Positions 26,877 to 35,294 are shown, counted from the stretch's first letter. The stretch is DNA of 64,000 bases from Azohydromonas australica DSM 1124 (GCF_000430725.1 NZ_KE387205.1:323972-387971); one strand, 5' to 3'. Notes: a model not told the origin generated them from the sequence alone. Made by a program: numbers and translations.

Positions 26877-27497
26877 TTACCGTGGCGGCGCGATACGCCC
26901 CGTGACGGCCAGCGTGTCGCCGCGCCGCTGCAGCACGATGCCCTCGGCCGAGGCCACGCCCAGCCCGGTGAGCGCCGTGATGTTGACCTGGTGCGTCACC
27001 ACCACCAGCGCGCCGGGGCCGTGCCAGTCCAGCAACTTGCGGCGCGCGGCGGCCGTCTGCGCGGCTTGATCGCCGCGCTCGTCGAAGAAGGAGTTGAAGG
27101 CGGGCTCCTCGCGCACCGGCCCCAGGTCCATCAGCGCGGCGGTGTCCCGGGTGCGGCACCACTGCGAGGCCCACACGGCCCCGACCGGGATGCGCTGTTG
27201 CCGCAACGACTCGCCGCTGCGCCGCGCCTGCTTGCGGCCGGCCTCGCTGAGGTTGCGCTGCGTGGTGCAGTCCCCCAGCCTGAAACCGCCCGGATCGCCA
27301 ATGCCCGGCGCCTCGGCGTGGCGGAACAGCACGATGGCGCCGTCCTCGCGCAGCGCCGCCCAGGGGTCGCTGGAGGCAGTCTGGGCGGCGGCGGGAAGGA
27401 CGTTCGCAAGACCCATGGCCAGGAGAGGTGCAACCCACGCCGCCAGTAGCCGGCGGCGACCGGTGGGGCGAGCGGTGTGCATGCCGGGCTTCTCCAT
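26877..27497 (-). CDS. Histidine phosphatase superfamily protein, exported
   Basis: 206 residues. A signal peptide (RRRLLAAWVAPLLAMGLANVLPAAAQ) is followed by a phosphoglycerate-mutase-like fold. The first catalytic motif reads IVLFRHAEAPG (RHAE in place of the more common RHGE), and the second His is in VVVTHQVNITALTG. A conserved Arg is in SQWCRTRDTA. The exported location points to a periplasmic phosphatase; the substrate is unknown. A GAGG before the ATG at 27497 supports the start, eight bases after the stop of the preceding gene, so the two are probably co-transcribed. Confidence 0.85.
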   Translation of the reverse strand: MEKPGMHTARPTGRRRLLAAWVAPLLAMGLANVLPAAAQTASSDPWAALREDGAIVLFRHAEAPGIGDPGGFRLGDCTTQRNLSEAGRKQARRSGESLRQQRIPVGAVWASQWCRTRDTAALMDLGPVREEPAFNSFFDERGDQAAQTAAARRKLLDWHGPGALVVVTHQVNITALTGLGVASAEGIVLQRRGDTLAVTGRIAPPR

Positions 27498-27505
27498 TCG
27501 TTTCC

Positions 27506-28066
27506 TCACTCCACCTTCAACGGCGCCGCCAGCTCCACCGAGCGCCTGGCGACGCGGTCGGTCACCTTGGCGAGCACGCGCAGCTGCGCGCCGCGGTCCG
27601 GCGCCCCGAAGGCCAGCTTCAGCGAGGTGCTGCCAAGCATGAAGCGCGGCGTGTGCGGCGGCTGGGACCACAGCACGCCGCTGCCCAGCGCCGCGGGCAT
27701 GCCGCCGCGCTTCTGCAGCGCGTACTCCACGGCCACGTCGCAGTGGCCCGCGGCGCCGGGCGCGCAGCCGGTGAAGACCACCACGGCGCTGACGCTTTGG
27801 CCCGGCGCCGCCGTGTCGGTGATCTCCAGCCGCGGCTGCACGCCCGCGCCGGCCGCCACGGCCTCGGCCCAGCCGCGCCGCAGCGCCGCCTCGTCCGGCG
27901 TGAGCAGCAGGTGCGCCATGAAGGGGCCGTTCTGGCGCAGGGCCTCGGCGGCCGGCCCCTGGGGGGCGTCCTCCGCGCCGGGCGCCGCGGCAGCGGCCAG
28001 CGGCAACGCCAGGCTCAGGGCGGCGGCGAGGCGGGAAGTCCAGGCGTGAATGGAGCTGGGTGTCAT
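27506..28066 (-). CDS. Exported hypothetical protein
   Basis: 186 residues. A signal peptide (SRLAAALSLALPLAAAAAPG) precedes a beta-rich region with a probable disulphide pair (TGCAPGAAGHCDV). GAGGAAGA lies just upstream of the ATG at 28066. It resembles small periplasmic proteins with an immunoglobulin-like fold (SLKLAFGAPDRGAQLRVLAKV). Adjacent and on the same strand as the histidine phosphatase, with an eight-base gap, so both may act in the periplasm. I do not recognise a named family. Confidence 0.6.
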   Translation of the reverse strand: MTPSSIHAWTSRLAAALSLALPLAAAAAPGAEDAPQGPAAEALRQNGPFMAHLLLTPDEAALRRGWAEAVAAGAGVQPRLEITDTAAPGQSVSAVVVFTGCAPGAAGHCDVAVEYALQKRGGMPAALGSGVLWSQPPHTPRFMLGSTSLKLAFGAPDRGAQLRVLAKVTDRVARRSVELAAPLKVE

Positions 28067-28170
28067 GGCGTCTTCCTCCGCGATTCGCGTGCAGGTGCAG
28101 CAATTTGTTGACCCGGAGGGCCTCAGAGTCCGGTCGCCAAGAAACACACGGCCCGGGCGTGCCAGGACGC

Positions 28171-28284
28171 TCAGCGCGTGGTGAAGGTCCAGTGGCGCTC
28201 CGCCGTCAGGGCGTTGTCGGCCAAGTCCTTCACGCGCGGATCGGCCGTGCCGCCGGTCGGGCTGTTGGGCCAGGTGGCGCGCAT
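28171..28284 (-). pseudogene. Remnant of a bacterial Ig-like (Big_5 type) domain
   Basis: A 37-residue frame ends in VKDLADNALTAERHWTFTTR and a stop. This matches the typical C-terminal edge of SbsA/Big_5 Ig-like domains (DLAGN-L...W-FTT). The rest of the domain and of its parent protein is missing upstream, where the SAF-domain gene begins on the other strand. It is most likely the tail of a deleted surface or cell-wall protein gene. It occupies part of the 323-base gap between 28067 and 28389; the remainder shows nothing else. Confidence 0.45.
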
Positions 28285-28389
28285 GGCGTAGCGCCGAAGC
28301 CGTGCCCGCCGGACGCCGTGCCGGCTTGGCTTAAGGTGTCTCCCGGCGGGGCGCAGAACCCCGCTTCGATGAACAAGGAGACACCTCTC

Positions 28390-29748
28390 ATGTCGCTGTT
28401 CCAGAAACTCCAGGCCCGTGCCGCGGCCGGCAGACCGGTGCGCGTGGGCCTGATAGGCGCCGGCAAGTTCGGCTCCATGTACCTGTCGCAGGTGCCGCGC
28501 ACGCCGGGCATCCATCTCGTGGGCGTGGCGGACCTCTCGCCCGCGCGCGCCCACGCCGCGCTGGCGCGCGTGGGCTGGGAGCCGGCGCGCCATGCTGCCG
28601 CGTCGCTGGACGAGGCGCTGCGCCAGGGCAGCACCTGCGTCACCGACGACGCCCAGGCGCTGATCGCCAGCGACGCGGTGGACGTCGTGATCGAGGCCAC
28701 CGGCCACCCCGCGGCCGGCATCCGCCACGCGCTGCGCTGCTTCGAGCATCGCAAGCACGTGGTGATGGTCAACGTCGAGGCCGACGTGCTGGCCGGCCCG
28801 CTGCTGGCGCGGCGCGCCGCCGAGGCCGGCGTGCTCTATTCCATGGCCTCGGGCGACCAGCCGGCGCTGATCGCCGAGATGGTGGACTGGGCGCGCAGCA
28901 TCGGGCTGGAGGTGGTGTGCGCGGGCAAGGGCACCAAGTACCTGCCCGGCTACCACCAGTCCACGCCCGAGACGGTGTGGGGCCACTACGGCTTCAGCGC
29001 GGAGCAGGTGGCCGGCGGCGACTTCAACGCCCAGATGTTCAATTCCTTCCTCGACGGCACCAAGTCCGCGCTGGAGATGGCGGCGGTGGCCAACGCCTGC
29101 GACCTCACGCCGCCCAGCGCCGGCCTGGCCTTCCCGCCTTGCGGCGTGGACGACCTGCCCACCGTGCTGCGCCCCGTGGCCGACGGCGGGATGCTGGAGC
29201 GGCGCGGCAGCGTGGAAGTGGTGTCTTCGCTGGAGCGCGACGGCCGGCCGGTGTTCCGCGACCTGCGCTGGGGCGTGTACGTGGTGTTCGAGGCGCCGAC
29301 TCCCTACGTGCGCGACTGCTTCGCGCAGTACGGGCTCAAGACCGACGCCAGCGGGCGCTACGCGGCGATGTACAAGCCCTACCACCTCATCGGTCTGGAG
29401 CTGGGCATCTCGGTGGCGAGCATCGCGCTGCGCGGCGAGGCCACCGGCGCCACGGGCGCGTGGCGCGGCGACGTGGCCGCCACCGCCAAGCGGCAACTCA
29501 AGGCGGGCGAGCGGCTGGACGGCGAGGGCGGCTTCACGGTCTACGGCCGGCTGCTGCCCGCGGCGGACGCGCTGCGCCAGGGCCTGCTGCCCATCGGGCT
29601 GGCACACGGCATGGTGCTGCAGCGCGACGTCCCTGCCGGCGAGCCGGTGCGCTGGAGCGACGTGAGCTTCGACGCCGCGCGCGAGGACGTGCGCGTGCGG
29701 CAGGAGATGGAAAACCTCTTTCGCCAGGAGGCCGGGCTGGTGAAGTGA
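28390..29748 (+). CDS. SAF-domain NAD(P)-binding protein, homoserine-dehydrogenase-like
   Basis: 452 residues. The N-terminal Rossmann fold opens with VGLIGAGKFGSMYL, then VVIEATGHPAAGIRHAL and KHVVMVNVEAD, as in the COG4091 group often labelled predicted homoserine dehydrogenase. The C-terminus (about 375-440) is a SAF domain. AAGGAG precedes the ATG at 28390 by nine bases; an upstream in-frame ATG at 28369 lacks a clear site. It probably oxidises or reduces a hydroxy acid or amino acid derivative, substrate unknown; it is not the threonine-pathway homoserine dehydrogenase. No pathway neighbours are present. Confidence 0.8.
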   Translation: MSLFQKLQARAAAGRPVRVGLIGAGKFGSMYLSQVPRTPGIHLVGVADLSPARAHAALARVGWEPARHAAASLDEALRQGSTCVTDDAQALIASDAVDVVIEATGHPAAGIRHALRCFEHRKHVVMVNVEADVLAGPLLARRAAEAGVLYSMASGDQPALIAEMVDWARSIGLEVVCAGKGTKYLPGYHQSTPETVWGHYGFSAEQVAGGDFNAQMFNSFLDGTKSALEMAAVANACDLTPPSAGLAFPPCGVDDLPTVLRPVADGGMLERRGSVEVVSSLERDGRPVFRDLRWGVYVVFEAPTPYVRDCFAQYGLKTDASGRYAAMYKPYHLIGLELGISVASIALRGEATGATGAWRGDVAATAKRQLKAGERLDGEGGFTVYGRLLPAADALRQGLLPIGLAHGMVLQRDVPAGEPVRWSDVSFDAAREDVRVRQEMENLFRQEAGLVK

Positions 29749-29850
29749 GGCGGTGACGCCCCGCCCCGGCGCTCGCCGCGCGCGGGGCGGTGGCGGCGCC
29801 CGCATCCTGTGCTGCCGCAGCGGGGGCCGGCGCGCTGCAACAATCGGCGC

Positions 29851-31143
29851 GTGAGCAATACCCCCGACACCCATTCCCGCCCCGCCGCGGCCCCCGTCCT
29901 GACCACCCTGGACAACGGCGTGCGCGTCGTCACCATCCCCATGCCGCACCTGCGCAGCGCCAGCGTCGCGGTGTTCGTGCGCACGGGCTCGCGCAACGAG
30001 AGCGCCAAGCTCAACGGCATCTCCCACTTCCTGGAGCACATGGCCTTCAAGGGCACGGCCACGCGCGACGTGCAGGCGATCAACCTCGACGCCGAGCGCA
30101 TCGGCGCCGACATGAACGCCTACACCTCCAAGGACACCACCGTCTACTACCTCAACGGCCTGGGCCGCGACGCGACGCGCATGCTGGAGATGCTGGCCGA
30201 CGTGGTACTGCACAGCACCTTCCCCGAGGCCGAGATCGAACGCGAGCGCGAGGTGCTGCTGCAGGAGCTCATCGAGTACGAGGAGGACCCGCAGTCCGTC
30301 GTGTCGCAGCTGCTGGACGTGGCGGCCTACGGCAAGCAGCCGCTGGCGCGGCCCATCATCGGCACCAAGCGCCACATCGAGCGCATCACGCGCGCGGACC
30401 TGGTGGACTACGTGCGCCGCCACTACGCCGGCGCCAACGTCGTGGTCGCCGCCGGCGGCGCGGTGGACGCGGCGCAGGTCGAGCAGGCGGCCGAGCGGCT
30501 CTTCGGCGCGCTGCCGCGCGGCGAGGAGAACCGCGGCGAGGCCGCGGAGCACCTGGGCGGGCTGCAGTCGCGCCGGCGCGCGGGCATCTCGCAGGTCTAC
30601 AGCTCCATCGGACTGCCGCTGCCCACGCTCAAGCAGGGCCACCAGGCCGGCGCGCTGGCCGCCACGCTCTTCGGCGGCGGCATGAGCGCGCCGCTGGTGG
30701 ACGAGGTGCGCGAGCGCCGCGGCCTGGCCTACCACGTGGCCAGCGAGGCCGAGCTCAGCGACGTGCACGGGCTGCTGGTCATCGACGCCATCACGCAGCC
30801 CGACAAGCTGCTGGAGTACATGCGCACCGTGGGCGCGCTGCTCAAGCAGCAGGCCGAGGGCATCGCGCCGCAGCACCTGGAGCGCGCGCGCAACCAGTTG
30901 CTGGTGCAGGCGGTGCACAAGCAGGAGCGGCCCTTCAGCGCCATCGAGGCCGCGGCGGAGCAGCTCTTCGTGCACGGGCGGCTCATCGCCGCGCAGGAAA
31001 CCGTGGCGCAGATCGAGGCCGTCACGGCCGAGGACGTGCGCGCGGTGTTCGAGGCCGTGCTGAAGGCCAGTCCCGCCGTGGGCCTGGCCAGCCGCGGCGC
31101 GGTGGGCGAGGTGCTGCAGGCGCTGGAGTCCGCCCTGGCCTGA
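29851..31143 (+). CDS. M16-family zinc peptidase (pitrilysin/processing-peptidase type)
   Basis: 430 residues from the GTG at 29851. The inverted zinc motif HFLEHMAFKGT (HxxEH) lies near residue 60, and the third ligand is in the ERERE segment about 75 residues later. The usual TLDNGVRVV strand is at the N-terminus and a second M16 half is in the C-terminal part (GLPLPTLKQGHQAGALAATLFGGGMS...ERRGLAYHV). It degrades peptides as a monomer or with a partner. It stands alone with no clear Shine-Dalgarno. Confidence 0.9.
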   Translation: MSNTPDTHSRPAAAPVLTTLDNGVRVVTIPMPHLRSASVAVFVRTGSRNESAKLNGISHFLEHMAFKGTATRDVQAINLDAERIGADMNAYTSKDTTVYYLNGLGRDATRMLEMLADVVLHSTFPEAEIEREREVLLQELIEYEEDPQSVVSQLLDVAAYGKQPLARPIIGTKRHIERITRADLVDYVRRHYAGANVVVAAGGAVDAAQVEQAAERLFGALPRGEENRGEAAEHLGGLQSRRRAGISQVYSSIGLPLPTLKQGHQAGALAATLFGGGMSAPLVDEVRERRGLAYHVASEAELSDVHGLLVIDAITQPDKLLEYMRTVGALLKQQAEGIAPQHLERARNQLLVQAVHKQERPFSAIEAAAEQLFVHGRLIAAQETVAQIEAVTAEDVRAVFEAVLKASPAVGLASRGAVGEVLQALESALA

Positions 31144-31169
31144 GGCTGCGCGTCCGGGCGCCTGTCGCA

Positions 31170-31216
31170 GCGACAGCTGTCGCGCCGGCGCCACCGTTGC
31201 ATGCGACACCTGTCGC
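31170..31216 (+). promoter_or_regulatory. Two AcoR-type activator sites upstream of the PQQ dehydrogenase
   Basis: Two palindromes of the form GCGACA-N2-TGTCGC lie at 31170-31183 (GCGACAGCTGTCGC, perfect) and 31203-31216 (GCGACACCTGTCGC). Their centres are 33 bp apart, about three helical turns. The sites end about 80 bp upstream of the sigma-54 promoter at 31294-31308. The identical motif occurs upstream of acoX at 39817-39830. Binding by the AcoR encoded at 39972 is inferred, not shown. Confidence 0.75.
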
Positions 31217-31293
31217 CGCCCGGCGCTTGCGTGCCGGGCACATCCGCCCCGCCTCGCCCGGCGCCGGCGGCGTTTCATGCGCGCTGCGTTTCA

Positions 31294-31308
31294 TGGCATG
31301 GAAGCTGC
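31294..31308 (+). promoter_or_regulatory. Sigma-54 promoter of the PQQ dehydrogenase operon
   Basis: TGGCAT-GGAAG-CTGC gives the sigma-54 -24/-12 elements with GG at 31295-31296, GC at 31307-31308 and exactly ten bases between. The downstream gene begins at 31376. Transcription from such a promoter needs an ATP-hydrolysing activator; the two palindromes upstream supply its sites. Confidence 0.72.
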
Positions 31309-31375
31309 GGTTCTGTTCACGGCGGCCACGGTCGCCTGCGATTTCCGCAAACAACGAGCTTCCAGGAGACAAGCC

Positions 31376-33058
31376 GTGAAGAACCTGTTCGGCAGCATCA
31401 AGGGGTGGAGTTCCGCGGGCGCGCTGTGCGCCATCGGTTTGCTGGTCGGCATGCCGGCCGGCGCGGCGGGCAGCGGACCGGGCTTCGATGATCCCGACAA
31501 CTGGCCGCAGTACCACCGCAGCCACAACGCCTGGCGCTTCAGCCCGCTCACGCAGATCGACAAGCGCAACGTGTCGCGGCTGCGCGTGGCCTGGATCCAC
31601 CAGCCCGGCGTGATCACGCACGGCCTGCAGGCCACGCCCATCGTGGTGGACGGGGTGCTCTACACCATTGCCGCCGACAACAACGTCTTCGCGCTCGACG
31701 CCGCCAGCGGCCGCATCCTGTGGCGCTATGCGCCCAAGCTGGACCCGATCGTCAAGGAGGTGTTCTACGGCTCGGCCAGCCGCGGCGTGACCGTCGGGCG
31801 GGGCAAGGTGTTCATCGGCACGCTGGACGGGCGCTTCATCGCGCTGGACCAGAAGACGGGCAAGCCGCTGTGGTCCACGCAGCTCAGCGACATGAAGAAC
31901 GAGTACGGCGCGCTGTTCTCCTCGCCGCCGCAGCTCGCCGGGGACATCCTCTTTGGCGGCACCACGGGCGGCGACCAGCCCACCGTCGGCAAGATCTTCG
32001 CCGTCAAGGCCGACACCGGCGAGCGCGCCTGGACCTTCGAGGTGCCGCGCGACGACCCCAAGAGCTGGCCCGGCGACAGCCGCAAGAAGGGCGGCGGCTC
32101 GGCCTGGCTGCCCGGCACCTACGATCCGGGCAGCGACACCATCTACATCGGCACCAGCAACGCCGCGCCGGACTTCAACCGCGACGACCGCCTGGGCGAC
32201 AACCTCTACACCGCCACGCTGCTGGCGCTGGACCCGAAGACGGGCCAGGTCAAGTGGCACCGCCAGGAGGTGCCCAACGACACCTGGGACTTCGACGCCG
32301 CCTACGAGGCGCTGCTGGTGCCCGACGGCAAGGGCAAGCAGGCGCTGGTGCACCTGAACAAGAACGGCTTCGTGTACGTCATGAACCCGCAGGACGGTGG
32401 CATCCGCAACGTCTGGCAGTACACCGAGAACATGAACTGGGCCAAGGGCGTGGACCCGAAGACCGGCCTGCCCATCGACCCCGTGCACCCCGAGACCGGC
32501 AAGCAGAAGCTGCACTGCCCGAACCTGCTGGGCGCGCGCAGCTGGAACCACGGCGCCTACAACCCGAACACCAGGCTCTGGTACTCGCACGGCATGGAGG
32601 TGTGCAACACCGTGACCAGCGCCAAGCAGGGCGAGGTGCCGGGCATCGGGATGCTGTCGCTGGGGCTGTCGGAGATCACGCTGACCGACCCGCCGGGCAA
32701 GAAGGCCGACGGCTGGCTGGGCGCCTTCGACCCGCTCACGGGCAAGCAGGCCTGGAAGGTGCGCTTCGAGCTGCCGCCGCTGAGCTCGGCGCTGGCCACC
32801 GCCGGCGGGCTGGTGTTCACCGGCGACATGCAGGGCCGCCTCTACGCCTTCGACGCCGACAACGGCAAGGAGCTCTGGAAGTTCAACGCCGGCTCCGGCG
32901 TGCGCGGCGGCCCGATCAGCTACGCCGTCAACGGCAAGCAATACATCGTGATCCCCACCGGCCTCGGCTCGCACGCGCCGGGCTTCCTCACCGGCGCCTT
33001 CCCGCAGATCCGCGACCTGCCCGGCGGCGCCGCGCTGATCGCCTTCACGGTCGACTGA
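31376..33058 (+). CDS. PQQ-dependent alcohol dehydrogenase, possibly lanthanide-type
   Basis: 560 residues from a GTG start, with CAGGAG eight bases upstream. A signal peptide (AGALCAIGLLVGMPAGAAG) sends it to the periplasm. The eight-bladed quinoprotein fold shows tryptophan-docking repeats (VFALDAASGRILWRYAP, LLALDPKTGQVKWHRQEVP, LYAFDADNGKELWKFNAGSG). The catalytic stretch TWDFDAAYE has Asp305 and a second acidic residue, Asp307; the extra Asp marks lanthanide-binding enzymes, where calcium enzymes have a small residue. Two features are atypical: no vicinal Cys pair, and the usual SGAE segment reads TGGDQ. It oxidises an alcohol and passes electrons to the cytochrome c encoded about 100 bases downstream. 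Substrate inferred from context: ethanol, 2,3-butanediol or similar. Confidence 0.85.
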   Translation: MKNLFGSIKGWSSAGALCAIGLLVGMPAGAAGSGPGFDDPDNWPQYHRSHNAWRFSPLTQIDKRNVSRLRVAWIHQPGVITHGLQATPIVVDGVLYTIAADNNVFALDAASGRILWRYAPKLDPIVKEVFYGSASRGVTVGRGKVFIGTLDGRFIALDQKTGKPLWSTQLSDMKNEYGALFSSPPQLAGDILFGGTTGGDQPTVGKIFAVKADTGERAWTFEVPRDDPKSWPGDSRKKGGGSAWLPGTYDPGSDTIYIGTSNAAPDFNRDDRLGDNLYTATLLALDPKTGQVKWHRQEVPNDTWDFDAAYEALLVPDGKGKQALVHLNKNGFVYVMNPQDGGIRNVWQYTENMNWAKGVDPKTGLPIDPVHPETGKQKLHCPNLLGARSWNHGAYNPNTRLWYSHGMEVCNTVTSAKQGEVPGIGMLSLGLSEITLTDPPGKKADGWLGAFDPLTGKQAWKVRFELPPLSSALATAGGLVFTGDMQGRLYAFDADNGKELWKFNAGSGVRGGPISYAVNGKQYIVIPTGLGSHAPGFLTGAFPQIRDLPGGAALIAFTVD

Positions 33059-33159
33059 ACGGCCGCGTCCCCTCGCGCATGGCGGTGGCCGGTGAGTGCG
33101 GCCATCGCTTGGGGAGGGCGGCCGTCCGCGGCCGTCCTCCGTTTTTTCCCGTTTCCGCG

Positions 33160-33600
33160 ATGAGCATTTCCATGGTTGTAACCACGCTCCTGACCCGCGC
33201 CGTGCCGGCCGGCTTGGTGGCCGCGGCGGCCCTGCTGCCGCTGCTGGCGCAGTCCGCCGCGCCGCCGGCCGGCGCCGAGGCCGTGCCGGCCGCTGCGCCG
33301 GTGGCCGCGCCGGCAGCCCACACGCCGCCCTTTTCCCTGGACGACCCGGCCCGCGTCGAGGCCGGCAAGGGCCGCTTCGGCGCCACCTGCGCCGCCTACT
33401 GCCACGGCAGCGGCGGCGTGGGCGGGCGCGCACCGAGCTTCAAGGGCCGCAGCGACTTCGTGCCCGCCGAGGCCTTCAAGGTGATCACCGAGGGCCGCCG
33501 CGGCACGGACATCATGCCGCCCTGGGGCAAGACCTTCACCCAGGAGCAGGTCTGGGAGCTGGTGGCCTATTTGAATTGGCTGTCCACGCAAGCACCGTGA
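33160..33600 (+). CDS. c-type cytochrome with CX3CH haem motif, partner of the PQQ dehydrogenase
   Basis: 146 residues. A signal peptide (AVPAGLVAAAALLPLLAQSAA) and an Ala/Pro linker precede one class I haem domain: the attachment motif is CAAYCHG, with three residues between the cysteines instead of two. The distal Met is in TDIMPPWG, a normal ligand loop, and the C-terminal helix VWELVAYLNWLS is intact. So the protein looks folded and functional with an unusual haem link. It follows the dehydrogenase by about 100 bases and most likely is its periplasmic electron acceptor. Its 3' end overlaps the convergent Crp-like gene by 34 bases. Confidence 0.85.
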   Translation: MSISMVVTTLLTRAVPAGLVAAAALLPLLAQSAAPPAGAEAVPAAAPVAAPAAHTPPFSLDDPARVEAGKGRFGATCAAYCHGSGGVGGRAPSFKGRSDFVPAEAFKVITEGRRGTDIMPPWGKTFTQEQVWELVAYLNWLSTQAP

Positions 33601-34358
33601 GCGCGAGCGGATGACCGTGCTCCACCCGCAAGAGAGACGCCGCGCAGCGCGTGGTAGCACTCGCAGGCGCGCGCGGCCAGCCCTTCGCGGTCGGTGAGGC
33701 GGATGCGGCCGCGGCTGTAGCGGATCAGCCCGGCGTCCTGCAGCCGGCGCGCGCTTTCCGTCACGCCCTCGCGGCGCACGCCCAGCGCGGCGGCCAGGCG
33801 TTCCTGCGTCATCGGCAGCTCCTCGCCGCGCTGCCGCTCGGCGGCGCTGAGCAGCCAGCGGCACAGCTGCTGCTCGATGCAGTGCAGGCGGTTGCAGGCA
33901 GCGCCCTGCGTGGCCTGCGCCAGCAGCGCCAGCGTGCACTGCAGCGCGGTGGCGTGGCACGCGGGCTCCTCGCGGCAGGCCTGGTGCAGCGTCTCGCGCG
34001 GCACGCGCCAGGCGCGGCCCGGGATCTGCACCACCACGTCATGGCCGGCGGGCAGCTCCGCCAGGCAGGCTTCGGCACCCACCATGCCCTCGGCGCCCAC
34101 CATGGCGACCTCGAGGGCCTGCCCGTTGCGCATCACGCTCAGCACCGAGGCCACCGCGTCGACAGGAAACCAGGCCCAGGGCGCCGGCTCGCCGCGCGCC
34201 TGCAGCAGCCGGCCCGCCTGCAGCTCCACGGGCTCGGCCTGGTCCAGGAGCGCGACCGGCGCCTGGCGGCGCAAGAGGTCCAGCAGGGCGTTGCCGCTGG
34301 AGGCCGCGACCGGGGCGGCCGGCCGGGCGTGCCGGATCGTGCTTTCTTCAAGGTCCAT
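33567..34358 (-). CDS. Crp/Fnr-family transcriptional regulator
   Basis: 263 residues. A cyclic-nucleotide-binding-like N-terminal domain (about 25-160: PVELQAGRLLQARGEPAPWAWFPVDAVASVLSV, VAMVGAEGMVGAEACL) is joined to a Crp-type winged helix (MTQERLAAALGVRREGVTESARRL). No FNR-type cysteine cluster is seen. A palindrome 20 bases upstream (34378-34394) may be its own operator. It is convergent with the cytochrome gene and overlaps it by 34 bases, which could give antisense interference. The regulon is unknown; proximity suggests redox or respiratory control. Confidence 0.85.
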   Translation of the reverse strand: MDLEESTIRHARPAAPVAASSGNALLDLLRRQAPVALLDQAEPVELQAGRLLQARGEPAPWAWFPVDAVASVLSVMRNGQALEVAMVGAEGMVGAEACLAELPAGHDVVVQIPGRAWRVPRETLHQACREEPACHATALQCTLALLAQATQGAACNRLHCIEQQLCRWLLSAAERQRGEELPMTQERLAAALGVRREGVTESARRLQDAGLIRYSRGRIRLTDREGLAARACECYHALRGVSLAGGARSSARAHGACVDSQFK

Positions 34359-34377
34359 GCGCTGCTGCCTGCCTGCC

Positions 34378-34394
34378 TGATGCGATGCGCGTCA
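34378..34394 (-). promoter_or_regulatory. Candidate Crp/Fnr-type operator upstream of the regulator gene
   Basis: TGATGCG-ATG-CGCGTCA, a 7-bp inverted repeat with one mismatch, lies 20 bases upstream of the Crp/Fnr-family gene start. The arrangement fits autoregulation. Assigned from symmetry and position only. Confidence 0.4.
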
Positions 34395-34535
34395 AAGCTA
34401 ATGCAGGGCCGCTTGAAGCGGAAACGAGCGCCGCAAAGCGGGGCCGCGGGGCTCGTGCTTTCGGGGTCAAAGGCGATTCACCGGGTCCGTCTCAGAAGGC
34501 TTTACTGGGAATGCAGAGACCGGGGCCCATTGCCT

Positions 34536-35294
34536 TCAACACGGCGTACTGCTCACGGCCACGATCCTCCCCAGCACCTGCGCGAAATGCGCTGCCGTGA
34601 GCGGCCGCCCCGCCGCGTCCACCGGCATCCAGCCCGCCGGCGGCACCAGGTTCGCCACCGCCTCCACCCGGTACTGCCGGTCGCTGCCGAGCCGGGCCTC
34701 GAAGGCATTGGCCCGCCCCACCAGCAGCGGCAGGTCCGCGTCCACCAGCACGCAGGCATGCGCCAGCACCACGTGCTCCGTGGCGTTGGCGCGCTTCCAG
34801 TACTGCGCCGTGCCCACCGCCTTGCGCCCGTCCAGCGCGAGGTTGAAGCGGCCGTCGCAGAACGAGCCTTCCACCGGCTGCGCCTGGGCGTCCAGCCCGA
34901 AGCTCTCGAAAGCCTCCTGCAGCAGGGCGCACAGCCCCAGGTAGACCGGCTCCATCGCGTCGGCCATGCGCGCGGGCGTGCGCCAGGCCAGGCTGAGGTT
35001 GACCATGCCCGGCCCCTGAGGCACCAGCCCGCCGCCGGAGCGGCGCACCGACACCGGCCAGCCCTCGGCCGCGAAGCGCTCGCACAGCGCCTCGAAGCGC
35101 TCGAAACGCCGGTAGGTGGCGGGCACCACCAGCGCGGGGCGGCATTCCCACACCGCGGCATAGGCGCCGCCCTCGGCGGCCTGCTCCAGCAGCCGCGTCT
35201 CCAGCGCCAGGTCGTCCTGCGGCTGACCGGCATCGGGCAGCAGCACGAAAGCCGGCTGCCGCGGCGGCGCGAAAGAAAGGGTGTGCGTCGTCAT
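34536..35294 (-). CDS. LplA-like lipoate-protein ligase family protein
   Basis: 252 residues with the biotin/lipoate ligase fold. The adenylate loop is RRSGGGLVPQGPGMVNLS, and the lysine that holds the lipoyl-adenylate is probably in DGRKAVGTAQYW. The start has a strong AGGAGG. It is downstream of acoC on the same strand but behind a terminator-like hairpin (35338-35373), so it may form its own unit. The AcoC protein carries a lipoyl domain that needs this modification, so a dedicated ligase is a sensible neighbour; whether it also serves PDH and OGDH is not known. Confidence 0.85.
   Translation of the reverse strand: MTTHTLSFAPPRQPAFVLLPDAGQPQDDLALETRLLEQAAEGGAYAAVWECRPALVVPATYRRFERFEALCERFAAEGWPVSVRRSGGGLVPQGPGMVNLSLAWRTPARMADAMEPVYLGLCALLQEAFESFGLDAQAQPVEGSFCDGRFNLALDGRKAVGTAQYWKRANATEHVVLAHACVLVDADLPLLVGRANAFEARLGSDRQYRVEAVANLVPPAGWMPVDAAGRPLTAAHFAQVLGRIVAVSSTPC

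Noticed and set aside
28390..29748. Threonine-pathway homoserine dehydrogenase
   Set aside because: The Rossmann fold and SAF domain match the COG4091 group, not the biosynthetic enzyme, and no threonine genes adjoin it.
28171..31278. 1035-codon open frame on the minus strand across the SAF and M16 genes
   Set aside because: It is antisense to two convincing genes; only its last 37 codons look like a real protein tail, reported as a relic.
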